Positions 1 to 9,477 of a stretch of 11,374 nucleotides of DNA are shown here, in pieces. The stretch's first letter is position 1. Each line of letters opens with the position of its first letter. Origin of the DNA: Haplosporangium gracile (Eukaryota; Mortierellomycota; Mortierellomycetes; Mortierellales; Mortierellaceae); contig JAAAUF010001140.1 in NCBI GenBank assembly GCA_015499985.1, positions 1 through 11,374 of the forward strand. Reading direction: 5' to 3'. The position numbers and the translations under genes are program-made. The notes beneath the pieces are model-generated. The model worked only from the letters and a program-made list of their open reading frames with translations, did no database searches and had not been told where the DNA came from.

Positions 1-38
<38 letters not shown>

Positions 39-39
39 G
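1..39 (-). repeat. Pure CAA trinucleotide repeat (polyQ), at least 13 units
   Basis: Thirteen uninterrupted TTG units on the plus strand read as CAA on the minus strand, in frame with the Iml2-like exon directly after a Lys codon (40-42). The run reaches the window edge, so its full length is unknown. A pure, uninterrupted codon repeat is the kind prone to length change by slippage. Confidence 0.95.
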
Positions 40-2773
40 CTTGTAGATGACGGAGAGGTTGGCCATGGCAGAGTCCAAATTCACAACAGATGAGGCTGTC
101 GAGGATGCAGACTGTCTTGATCTCGCCTTCTGCGATCCCATATCTGAAGCCGAAGCGGCGGCGGCGGCGTCAGCGGTAGCGCAGTCTTCGTTGAGTAGGA
201 AGAGGGCAGCGTGGGCCTTGGCGAGGATCAAGACCTCCAATGAATTACGGCCCTTCCCGGCCGCAAGCGCCGGTAGACTCAGCAGTGTCGGGTTTATGGT
301 CGAAAGAAGGTACTTGAATTTTGCCTTTGCATCATCCAACTGCCCCAACTGCATCATAATCAAGCCCATATTATAATGCGCAAAGTAATACGCATAAGTA
401 TCGTCCAGAATATAGGGCGCATACCGGAAGACCGTCTTGAACGACCGCACAGCGAGGGAACACATATCCTGATCAAACACCTCCTCCGGATAGAACGCAA
501 TCTGTTTTGCGACCAGACCCAACAGATAATGAGCGATACAATAGTCGTCATAGAAATGCTCATACCCTTGCAACTTGTCAGCTCGCGAAAGTGTATGAAC
601 CCCGGAGCGGAAGGCGGAGAAGAGTCCCTTGGTGGCTTCAATGGTGTAGTCGCCTTTGGGGAGGGGGGATTCTGAGATGGCGAGCATTGAGGCGGGGAGG
701 AGGGCGTCAAGACGTTGAACTTCGACCATGATGTTGGATAGAGCTACGCGGAGGGATTTTAGGGGCATCATGTCGAAGCCGTTCCAGAGAACGAGAAAGT
801 CGTAGTCTGGGAGAAGGAGGCGATTGTTCTCGTTTAGGTATCTGTTTGCCTTTCTTGCGCAGAACGTCTATTTCAATTCAAGTTGAGAAAATTGAAAAGT
901 GCTATATGTAAATAATCATGGTTTGAGTAGCATCCGAATGGTAGCGCGAAGTGACACGAAAGAAGAACACAAAAACCATTAAACACAAAAACATGAAGAG
1001 ATAGGGAGACTCACCTCGGGAAAGATCTCGACACCGCAGAACTTTTGCTTGCCAGGTTCAACCTTCCTCATCAACTCTTCAACACGCTTAGCCTCCTTGG
1101 GCAGACCACGTCTCAACGTCGTAATCGCAGCCAGGTAGCGAAAAATCGTCTTTGTCCAGTTACTTTCCCTCAACAAGACCCTCGACTTTGTACAAGCCAA
1201 ATCATAATCGCTCTCCATCATGGCACACATGAGCTGCTCAAAGACACAGGCGTGCTTCAAGTTCCTCCACTCGGGCTGGGCTTCAATCGACTCGTGAATT
1301 GCAATCGCCTCTTCCAGTCTCGTGTTCACCTGTGCATGTCTCGCCTTAAGGAAGTTGAACACCATCGAGTCCGGGTATTTGTGTAAGTTATAGTTGTTGA
1401 TCCGCTCGGCAAAGGAATAATCCACATGTCGGAAGGGCAAGAACGACGCCGCAATCAGATGGATTGCAATCGGGGCAATATCACAGATTTGTCGGCGCAT
1501 CCCTTCGTTGGTATGAGACGCCAGTCGTTCCTGAAACTCGATTGGTGTATCGTCTCCGGCACGAGGGTCCCACATCCCTGCAGTATTCAACAACTCCAGA
1601 CCCCAATCTCTGTCGGAAGGGAACCCGACAAATTGGAGAAGGGAGATGATAATATCGGGCAAGAAGGAGATGACAATGTTGAAGAGTGAGGATGCAAAGA
1701 TAAGGCCCGTGACCAAGTGCTCGTCAATGTGGTGTTCAAAAATGTCGCCTCCGGCCTTAAGTTCGGCCTCGGTCGAATCGATATAAGATTTAAGACCGTT
1801 GAAGATTGCGAATGCTGAGCGTAAGGAGACGGTTTCTTCGAGGAGGGAGAAAAAGTCTTGGTGGTAGAGTACACTGAATCCTGCTCGCAGTACTGTCGCC
1901 TCCGCGTATATCAGTTCCTAATGTATTGGAAAAGTAGAAGTGCACGGTAGGTTATATGGCTGTTGATTGTGGTTTGTGAGGAGGGGGGATTAATTCCTCT
2001 CTCCCATCTTCCCTTCCCTCGTGCGAACACAGCCTTTGGTACATTCCTTAGTAATAAAAAAATAAAATAAAATTATTTGATCATTCATCCCATTACCCCC
2101 TAACAGCTCTTCTTCTTCCCCCTGCAGCTCACAATAAAATAATTGCTGTCCACCCGATACACAAACAAACAAACAAACAATCAAAGGACAAATAAATAAA
2201 CAAGCGAGCAAGTATGATAGAGTGAAAAGATAGACTTACGGCATGCTTCTCGATCCTGGTCATGCCTCTGAAGCTCCCAGCGCCAATCGACCCAATGACC
2301 CAAGACCCCAAAGCTTTGACAGTTCCCAATCCAGCAATCGAACTCGTTTTCCGCTGCTTATCCGCAACCTTCAACGTCAAATCAAAACTCTTCATCGCCT
2401 TCTCAATCTCATCCGGATGAAACGTCAGAATTGCCCTCAACGCATCCATAAGCGCCTTCCCGAACTGATAATACATCGACTCGGGTTTATGTCGTCCACG
2501 GAGGAGGGCTTCGGCTTCGGTCATCCGGTTGTTGAGAGCATGGTCCATGACGATCCGGAGTTCTGCAAGCTCTTCGTCCATGGCCTTTTCAAGATTGGAT
2601 TTCCGAGGGTTGGAGTCGGACATGGCGGGGCGAACGAGGAGATGCCAGTTGGGGACTGGTTTCTTGACGCGTGGTGGGGCGGTGGTGCGGCGGGAAGGGT
2701 TGATGATCAGGGAGGGGAGTGGGGTGGTGGTAAAGGATGTACCATCCTGGGGGTATGTTGATGAAGGCAGCAT
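1..2773 (-). CDS. iml2: Iml2/TTC39-family TPR protein, 3' end beyond the window
   Basis: Three exons, 2773-2240, 1917-1015 and 867-1, all joined in phase 0, give 768 residues with the C-terminus cut by the window edge. The introns are 322 nt (2239-1918, GTAAG...TTAG) and 147 nt (1014-868, GTGAG...ATAG). The Iml2/TTC39 family core (formerly DUF3808) starts near residue 69 (AELRIVMDHALNNRMTEAEA). The YAEATVLRAG segment follows at 182-191. A long hydrophobic stretch lies at 246-279, followed by SDRDWGLELL. TPR-like helices with YFAHYNMGLIMMQLGQLDDA are at 640-659. An Ala-rich run and then polyQ (756-768) follow the core. Yeast Iml2 is a mitochondria/lipid-droplet-associated protein linked to inclusion-body clearance; the same role here is inferred. 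ATG 2773 has A at -3 and is the first ATG after the TATA-like box. Met51 (2623) is an alternative start. The family call is firm; the function is not. Confidence 0.9.
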
Positions 2774-2936
2774 GGTTGTTTTTGGGAGGTTGTTACTTGT
2801 TTGTCGTTCGTATATCGTTGAGATGTTGTCCTGAGGCTGATGTTATGAATAGGGGTGTATGTACGATGTAATGTGTGAGGGGTATAGGAATAAACGTATA
2901 TCGATGGCTCGAGCCAAGAGAAGTATCAAGAAGACG

Positions 2937-3065
2937 TTAAAGAAGAGAAGGAGAGAAAAAAAAGGTGAAGAAGAGTGTGGAGGGAGTGAAGGAGGAGGGA
3001 TGAGTGAGTGAGGAACACACAAAAAAACCAAGAAAATTATACGAGGGGAAGGTCCTCTTATTTAT
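2937..3065 (-). promoter_or_regulatory. Iml2 promoter: TATA-like box and pyrimidine-rich leader
   Basis: On the minus strand ATAAATAAG lies at 3065-3057, about 290 nt upstream of ATG 2773. It is followed by a strongly CT-rich stretch down to about 2937, a common layout around transcription starts in fungi. There is no ATG on the minus strand between this box and 2773, which supports the chosen start. Assignment rests on sequence pattern and position only. Confidence 0.5.
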
Positions 3066-3616
3066 GCTCGGAAGGGGAATATTGACTGACGATTTGCAGC
3101 AAAGGCAGCAAGGACAATAGAGCATTACATCAAAAAAATGAAGGTTGTCTCTAAGGCACATCACAAGGAAAAGAATAAAAAAGGGCTCACATCTCTGAGA
3201 CGAACAGACTAAACAGCAAACCTCTTTACCAACAATGCTTCTCCTGTTCTTGTGCTCTCTGGGCCAACGGCCATTGACTCGTTCTCCTTCATCTCAATTA
3301 TTCACCGTTGTCCCTATTCAACAATTGCCAAAGGCCACTATTTCTCTCAATTTTTTTTTCTTCATTGTATCCAGACAATGGTAAGGTGGTGCATGGTACG
3401 TTGGAAAGTTTGTAATAAGTGTTTAGCATCTGCAAGGGCGCATGATCTTTCAATGCTCACATTCACGACAGCTTTTTTTTCGGTCTCCGTCAAGGTGCTT
3501 TCTCTCTACTTGTCCTATTGGACCATAAACAACAAAATAATAAAATCAGACGATCGAGCAACCGAACGAGCAGTAAAACCATCCGTCCCCCCTGGAAGTG
3601 GAGCACAAAAAAATAC

Positions 3617-3936
3617 CTTGGCACCCGAGGGCGATACGTCGTTTTTTTACTTGATGCTTACAAAATAGGGCTTTATTATTTTGTGATCAATGCTAACCGA
3701 ATGAATGGCGAGGGAGAAGGTACGATAGTAGAATAGAACAAGAGAAGAACACCGTTGCCTTTCACAACCATCGCGTCCTCATTTTTCGTGAGGATCCAAT
3801 AGGGTCAGCAGCTCTCATTTTCTTTGTCATTTTTCTGTGGGGTGGGAACAAGTTGGGTACTGCTGCATTGCGATCGAGAGAAAGAGGTAAAAAAAAGGAG
3901 TAAATATGAATCATAGCCGGCTTGGCAACCGAGGGC
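3617..3936 (+). repeat. Two copies of a 16-bp near-identical direct repeat
   Basis: CTTGGCACCCGAGGGC at 3617-3632 and CTTGGCAACCGAGGGC at 3921-3936 differ at one base and sit about 300 bp apart. The flanks are not similar. This could be a shared protein-binding site, a remnant of a duplicated segment, or chance. Confidence 0.4.
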
Positions 3937-4094
3937 TTTTGGTAACAAAGACGAGGCTAAGTGAGATGATAAAAATGTGTGTGTGTGGAGAAAGAAAGAG
4001 GTTTCGCCCTCGTGATTTTTTGATTCCAGCTAGGGAACAAAGGGTGAAGGGAAAAGGATAGGGCGAATGGTGGACACAGAATAAGGTACTCCCG

Positions 4095-4131
4095 CCCAGA
4101 TGCATATCCCTGCATGCTCTGGGGGTTTTTT
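4095..4131 (+). other. Hairpin followed by a T6 run
   Basis: CCCAGA-TGCA (4095-4104) can pair with TGCA...TCTGGG (4111-4123) around a TATCCC loop with a three-base TGC bulge. Two G residues and then TTTTTT (4126-4131) follow. In fungi a T6 run can stop RNA polymerase III, but I see no A or B box upstream. It is reported as structure only. Confidence 0.3.
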
Positions 4132-4931
4132 CTGTGCTCCTGTAAGCAATGGATATAAAAGTAAGAAAGAAGAAAAAAAGGGCTAGTCGAGTCCTGCCCT
4201 ATGTTCACGAGAACACAAAGAGCCAGACCAGTCCTAGTCTCCTACAACGAGCGGCGGCGAGAAAGGAAGGAACGAAGATGTGAGCATTTCTGTTCCTGAA
4301 CAAAAAAAAAAACTATCCCACTGAGAGAATCATACCTCTGTGGATTAATAAGACGGAGAGCGACACCAGAGTGGTTCGTTCATTTCAAGGGTCTGGCCTC
4401 TTCCAGGGACGTACCTGTTTTTTTGTTTTTATTCCTCTTCCGCTTTCTCACCATCTTCCCTTACTCATTCATAGTCTCTCCTTTTGTTTTGTTTATTTTT
4501 TCCAATGTGCACAATTTTCCAAAAGGGTCAAAATAAATGAGCGCCCTGTGCGACAACAATAAGCAACAAACCCAAAACAATATCTACCTCACTCTCTTCA
4601 ACAAGCACATGTTAAAAAGAGTCAAGAAAGAAGATAATTAAAAGAAGAGAACAACCCAAGGTTCAGCTCAAAACAACATAATGGAAAGAAAAACGAAGGG
4701 AGGGAAAGAATGAAGGGTGAAGAGAGGAGAAAGGAAGAGGATTGATAACTGCATGTTGATCCTGGTGGCATCCATGGAGTGGGAGAACTTTGTTGTTATT
4801 TGGCCCTATGGTCCAACTTAGCCAAATACTAATTCAGCCCTTGGACTACAAAATAAGAGGGGGAAATGACCAGAGGGAAAAGTCCTAGAAAGCAGTATTT
4901 TTATTTTTCTGTGCGAGCCGAGTACAAATGC

Positions 4932-5014
4932 AAGGTTAACCTTCGCTTCGTAACCGCCCATGCAAACCCGCATCTGATTGGTGTCCCATTGGACGACTAG
5001 TACAAATAAAAAGG
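4932..5014 (+). promoter_or_regulatory. Promoter-like cluster: 12-bp palindrome, paired ATTGG boxes, TATA-like box
   Basis: AAGGTTAACCTT at 4932-4943 is a perfect palindrome. ATTGG (inverse CCAAT) occurs at 4977-4981 and 4988-4992, 11 bp apart, or about one helical turn. AAATAAAAAGG follows at 5004-5014, then a CT-rich stretch (5058-5105) and an ATG at 5107. The order resembles a fungal polymerase II promoter reading rightward, against the direction of all firm genes in the window. Evidence is motif spacing only. Confidence 0.3.
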
Positions 5015-5106
5015 CACAGTTGTGCATGTATGCATCTGAATCCTGTGTGGAGTCATCCTTCTGTGTGGGGAATACCCTCCCTTTCATTTTTGTTCTTCCA
5101 CTCCAC

Positions 5107-5286
5107 ATGGCTCTTGCGCCCAACTACAAAGCAATCTTTCGCTCATCCCCGTTCCATTTATCTCTCCTTTTTCCTCTCCTCAATGCATTGACTCCTGCTT
5201 CAACAATCTCCCCTCCCGAAGTCTTGGCACTCTCGGCTGATAGGGTACAATTGCTTCTTTGTAGTTTGTTGTTGGCAGGGGGATAA
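5107..5286 (+). CDS. Candidate small ORF, 59 aa, unrecognised
   Basis: ATG 5107 to TAA 5284-5286 encodes 59 residues starting MALAPNYKAIFRSS, with two hydrophobic stretches (about residues 17-25 and 50-58) and no recognised family. It follows the promoter-like cluster at 4932-5014 and a CT-rich leader, and AATAAA occurs 27 nt after the stop (5313-5318). The hydrophobic residues may simply result from reading a pyrimidine-rich stretch. The -3 position is C, a modest start context. It could be a small membrane peptide, the first exon of an unseen gene, or no gene at all; the last is quite possible. Confidence 0.18.
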   Translation: MALAPNYKAIFRSSPFHLSLLFPLLNALTPASTISPPEVLALSADRVQLLLCSLLLAGG

Positions 5287-5406
5287 ACACGATTTTTTTT
5301 CTTGTTCATGGGAATAAAAATCGACTTTTTTTATTTGCTAGGCTGACTTGTTCACGTATTTTACTGAAAAGTGGGAGGAGGAAAATTTTCAGAACGCGTC
5401 TAACGA

Positions 5407-5424
5407 TTTTTTTTTTTTTTTTTT
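5407..5424 (+). repeat. T18 homopolymer tract
   Basis: Eighteen consecutive T residues in the intergenic region downstream of the nucleoporin gene. Further low complexity follows: a CCA microsatellite around 5526-5539 and a T/A-rich run at 5541-5574. Confidence 0.9.
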
Positions 5425-5726
5425 GGCGTATTGTTTGTTTAGACGAAGCTTTCTTTTTGAGACAAATGCAGTTGAACTGGTTAGTAGCAATTGAAGAAAA
5501 AAATGCCGTTTGAAAAACCCCCTCCCCACCACCACCACCGTTATGTTATTATTTTATTTTTATTTATTTTTTTTCCTCCGGTGTTTATCATCGCGAATGC
5601 GGATTAATTTTCGTGCTTTTCGAGTTAAGGAAAATTATCCAAGCTCCCTAATCAAAACGCGAAAATAGGCTTGAAAGAGCAACAAATACACCTCCAATTA
5701 ACAAGAAGATATGATGTTGATGAAGT

Positions 5727-5732
5727 TTTATT
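5727..5732 (-). terminator. Poly(A) signal AATAAA of the nup88-like gene
   Basis: AATAAA on the minus strand (plus TTTATT at 5727-5732) lies 48 nt downstream of the TAG stop at 5782-5780, the expected place for the cleavage and polyadenylation signal of this transcript. Confidence 0.7.
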
Positions 5733-5779
5733 GCAGTTGGTAGAGAGAGAATCCTGCTTGCATTTGCAACTGATTAAGT

Positions 5780-8700
5780 CTAGTTGGCTGACTTGTTGGT
5801 GATATCCAAAGAACCCATCCGCGTTTCGAGTTCCTTCACCATCTTTGTTGTAGTATCCAGCATGCCCGACCTAAGTTTAAAATTGAAAAACGCGTTGGGA
5901 TGAATAAGCACATCCAATGTAAGAGAAGAAAAATGACAATCGATAAAACACAGAATCTATCCACGAGAAGAGGGGCTTACTGGTCAGTGAGAGCCGATTC
6001 GATAGGCTTGAGTTGGGCTTCTCCGTATCGCTTGACAGGCTGTCGCTTGGCAACAACAGTAGATGCACGGCGTGGCGACCAAGACTTGGTAAAATCTGGG
6101 CTTCCGGACCGATCCAAAAGAGAGTAGCTGACACGTTTGTTGGGGTCCTCGGCAATGCTCTGTCCCGATGCCAGCTGCCGCTTCAACTCTGCTAATCTCC
6201 GCTTCAGGACCTCATACTGTGTTCCAACTTGGTGCCGCCTGGCATTGAGCGCCTTGACGACCTTATCCATCGTTTTCACATTGGCCATCCACTCCTTCTC
6301 GGCAGGACTCAATGCGGGCTCCCGAGACTCCATAACTTTTTGCAAAAGACCATCTGCACGCGCCATCAAGGCGCTCTGCCGAGCGATCTGAGCATCCAGT
6401 CTGTCAATCTGCTTTTGAACTTTTGCGCCGAGCGTCCCTGTGATATGCTCATAAGTCTTTTGCACCACATCCTGTTGACGAGCATACTCTTTCTCCTGTT
6501 CGACCAGTCTAGTAGTGAAAAAATAATAAAAAGGTTGTGACGATTAAGTATAAGGTCTTTTTTCACTTCAACAGATAGCATAACTTGGGTCAGGGGGCAT
6601 TCAGAAATCGAAAGGGTACCTCAGCTGAGCAAGATCGCATGCGGTAAAGACCTCGCGCAGCGACTCCCGAACGTTCTGAACCATCTGGCCCAAGAACTTC
6701 AAGTTCTCCTCCGTGACAACAATCTTGGCTGATCCAACGCCTGGCGGAAGTACAACTTGGGGCTGTAATGGCAGTCCGTTCAGTGCCATCAGTCCTCCTT
6801 GCTTGTCGAACATTGGCTCTGAAAGGGAGACTGTGTATGTGCTACCGTCGTCGCTTTTGGATGTCGTCAATGACCCTGGCAATGCTGCTGGGGATGGAGT
6901 ACCGTCACCGACGCTTTTCCTGGGTCGAGGTGTCAGCTCCATTCCGATGAGTTGTAGTGAAGATGTCAGCAACAGAAGAGAGTAATCCAAGTACGCATCC
7001 GTCACAATTGACAATCCAATGATCGGTGCAGGTGGGCTATTCAGTTGAAAAATACGCGATTAATTAGCTATGCGCAAAGAAAGAACATCAAAACCAAAAA
7101 AAAAAAAAAAAAAAATAGCTCACATGTAATGCATGATACCTTGCTTTGGTGGGGCGGGTGTTGACAACAGATCCAACAGCAGACTTGATCTTGGACTGGA
7201 AAAATTTGTTCATTAACGCAACATGCTGTTGACTGCTCGATCCAGACTCGTAAATAGTTGTCAACTCATCCAGCCAGGGACGAATCGATATACAATGTGC
7301 TCCAGCCTCATGGTATATGTAGAATGTGTCGCCGTACATCGTGTCGGCCACCAGCAAAGGTCGGTTAACAATACCCATCCTCGTTTCCGTGAGTCCGTAG
7401 GCGCCGCCTGATGATATGCTGGTTGTCGCAAAGACTTTGAGGAGACCCAGATCGACCGACTCGTACACAGATACCTCCGGCAGCCTCTCTTCCTCATCAT
7501 CATCATCCAGGCCATATGTTCCTCGGGTTTTTAGCTTTGATGGCAATGACCAACGTCCTGTAGGACGATCAAGAGCGATACAGATGTCGACTTTTCCGCT
7601 AGAGTGAGCCATCGCAAAGACCTCAGCTACCTCGTTTTCCAAGCAAAGAATGTCAAAAGCTCTGTTGTCGTCGTCGTCCAGATCAATAGGCGCTGGCTTA
7701 TAGAGGAATGGCCCCTGTCGAGTAACCTTGCCGCTCTTGAGGGTGGGATTCTGCACTAGGACCATGTCTTCTGAGAATGGGTGAGGCTGAATGCTCTCCA
7801 CCACCTTGTTGATCCAGTTCTTCTTCACCAGCGCCGTGTCGAACGACTCCTGTGATGCGCTCTCGTCTACCTGTTCATGTATCTCATTCAGATCCGCTGC
7901 ATGCAACATACTATTATGAGAATAAAAGAAGGAACAAAGAATTAGGCCCGAAAATATTTGCGAAATCATGATCCATTAATTTATCAGGATGACCAACATA
8001 ATGGCAAGACGACACGTGTGTAATATCAAACTTACCAGGTCTGTGGCATCACTGGGCAGACCATGTAGAGGTCGCCTTCCCGCGTCAGACCATACACTGC
8101 GAGCTGGCCCCATGGCGAGTGCTTGGAGCCAAAGCAAAACGAAGCTGCCTGAAAGACTTCCATGCCATACGCCCTTGAAGCTACTCCTTCATCCCTGAAG
8201 CTGAAGACTTGTTCTGGCTCATCAATATCCACCGCCACATCGTACATTCTAAGAGAAATAATAAGGAAGTGCAATATTCATTAGAGATTTGCGGTCTGCA
8301 AACAGAGAAATAAGTCCACAACGTTATCAACCTTTCCTATAAAGCAATGTGAGATATTTACCTGAGGAGACCGTCGTGGGTCAAGACGACCAGGTGTGTG
8401 AATCCTTTGCTGAGGGGGTGCCAAAGGGCCTTGACGACTTTGGATTCGCCCTTGTTGATGTGGTAAAATTCTCCGAGGACAAACGACTTGCACCTGATGA
8501 CCGGCTTAGAGTCCTGCTTACTTGATTTCGAAGGTGTGGCTGCAATCACAATCTTTTCGTCTCCTACAATCGCAAGAAGTTTACCATCCTGATTCAGAAC
8601 AAGTCTCCTGATATCGAAGTCTACGTCTTGGACCTTCAGTACCTACTCGCAAAAGGATATAATGGAGGAAGGCGTTTAGTCAGCTAAAATAAGGTCGCAA

Positions 8701-9259
8701 GTCTTTTTGAAACGCGTATTTTGATCCACCATGAAAGAACACAAACACAAAAGCAAATCCTCTGTTCTCCAAACAAAAAAAGTACCTTGTGCTGTCGCTT
8801 GTCAATATACTCGATCGCGGCTTCCCGTCCACGATACTCGACACCCATCTTGAGCTCCTCAAGACTGGCATACCGGATCTGTCGCCCCACAGCAACATAC
8901 AGATCCTGACCTCGAACAGCCATACATGACAGTCCCTGATACGCCCCCTGATACTCCTCGTTCAGGTCGTCCAGTCCATATGAATCCTTGACTGGTTCTG
9001 GTTTAGGCCAAGCAGAAGGAGGAGGTGTAGCCTTTGCGGAGGAGGGTCCGTATGAGAAGCGAGCTGCGAGCGATCCTTTGTTTGTGGAATCGTTGTTTGT
9101 GGTTGTGGTTGTGGACTTGTTGGTCTCCTTTCCCTGGGCGGTAGCGGCTACAGCTTGTTGGCTCCATTCGAGATACTCTTGTTCGTTGAGTTCAAAGATG
9201 CTGTGGTCCGGAAGTTGATTGAGCCATGTCGGCCTGGCAGTGTTTGGTGGCGAATCCAT
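5780..9259 (-). CDS. nup88: Nup88/Nup82-family nucleoporin
   Basis: Seven exons (9259-8786, 8642-8362, 8248-8036, 7910-7140, 7036-6620, 6508-5981, 5870-5780) give 924 residues. The six introns are 103-143 nt. The N-terminal half fits the Nup88 beta-propeller: KALWHPLSKGFTHLVVLTHD (229-248), LLRMYDV (250-256), FCFGSKHSPWG (289-299), GDLYMVCPVMP (310-320), EAGAHCISIRPWLDEL (524-539) and SPPAPIIGLSIVTD (580-593). The C-terminal part, about 687-832, is helical and coiled-coil, including MARADGLLQKVMESREPALS. A basic segment lies at 863-880. Members sit on the cytoplasmic face of the nuclear pore with Nup159/Nup214 and Nsp1/Nup62 and support mRNA export; this is family knowledge. Thr/Asn-rich (46-60) and acidic (399-404, 455-464) linkers explain part of the extra length over human Nup88. 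Start ATG 9259 is the first downstream of the promoter cluster. The C-terminus ends at TAG 5782-5780. Confidence 0.93.
7037..7139 (-). other. nup88 intron 4 with two possible donors and a T20 tract
   Basis: The frame-preserving donor is GTATCA at 7139, which joins AG to C at 7036 to make Ser580. A second donor, GTGAGC, starts 16 nt further on at 7123. A run of 20 T on the minus strand (7115-7096) begins 8 nt after that second donor. Using the second donor would shift the frame. Confidence 0.75.
7096..7115 (-). repeat. A20/T20 homopolymer tract inside nup88 intron 4
   Basis: Twenty consecutive A residues on the plus strand, read as U20 in the pre-mRNA, close to the 5' end of intron 4. Confidence 0.95.
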
Positions 9260-9477
9260 CAGGCTTTTTTATGGTTGTTTGTGGTTCTGTGTACTGTTCC
9301 TGTATGCCTTGTGCAATACTCCTTGTTGGTTAAAGAGAAGAGTTGGCTTTGGTGATTTGTTTGCTAGCGGGCAAGGCGTGATTGATTGATTCGGCGGATT
9401 GATCGGGCCCTCGAAGGTTTGGGTTGTCAAACGAACGAGAGAAAGAACACAAAAAATTTGGCCTCTTTGTGGCAAAA

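Larger units (their letters stand above)
3066..5726. other. Long intergenic region without a recognisable gene
   Basis: About 2.6 kb between the Iml2 TATA-like box and the nucleoporin poly(A) signal. Open frames in it are short and mostly lack ATG starts. They show no family motifs and run through homopolymer tracts. I looked for tRNA B boxes, 5S, U6 and transposase-like frames by eye and saw none. It is rich in A and T runs, CT tracts and short repeats. A promoter-like stretch near 4930-5110 and a hairpin near 4095 are listed separately. Unannotated non-coding transcripts or 5' leader exons of iml2 could lie here. Confidence 0.6.

Noticed and set aside
2243..2761. 172-codon open frame antisense to iml2 exon 1
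   Set aside because: It is a shadow of a well-supported coding exon on the other strand, with no recognisable domain.
3252..3668. 138-codon plus-strand open frame in the intergenic region
   Set aside because: Its first codon is not ATG, it has no family motif, and it crosses several T and A runs; no promoter-like layout precedes it.
4798..4846. Short inverted repeats (ATTTGGC/GCCAAAT and GTCCAA/TTGGAC) as possible transposon ends
   Set aside because: The arms are only 6-7 bp, there is no target-site duplication and no internal element, so nothing supports a MITE.
6137..6540. Overlapping plus-strand frames opposite nup88 exon 6
   Set aside because: They mirror the coiled-coil exon, whose minus-strand reading has clear Nup88 motifs and joins in frame on both sides.
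7088..7140. Ending nup88 exon 4 at the GTGAGC donor
   Set aside because: This looks better by consensus, but it puts exon 5 out of frame; the GTATCA donor restores SPPAPIIGLSIVTD and the coiled coil, so it is taken as the main form.
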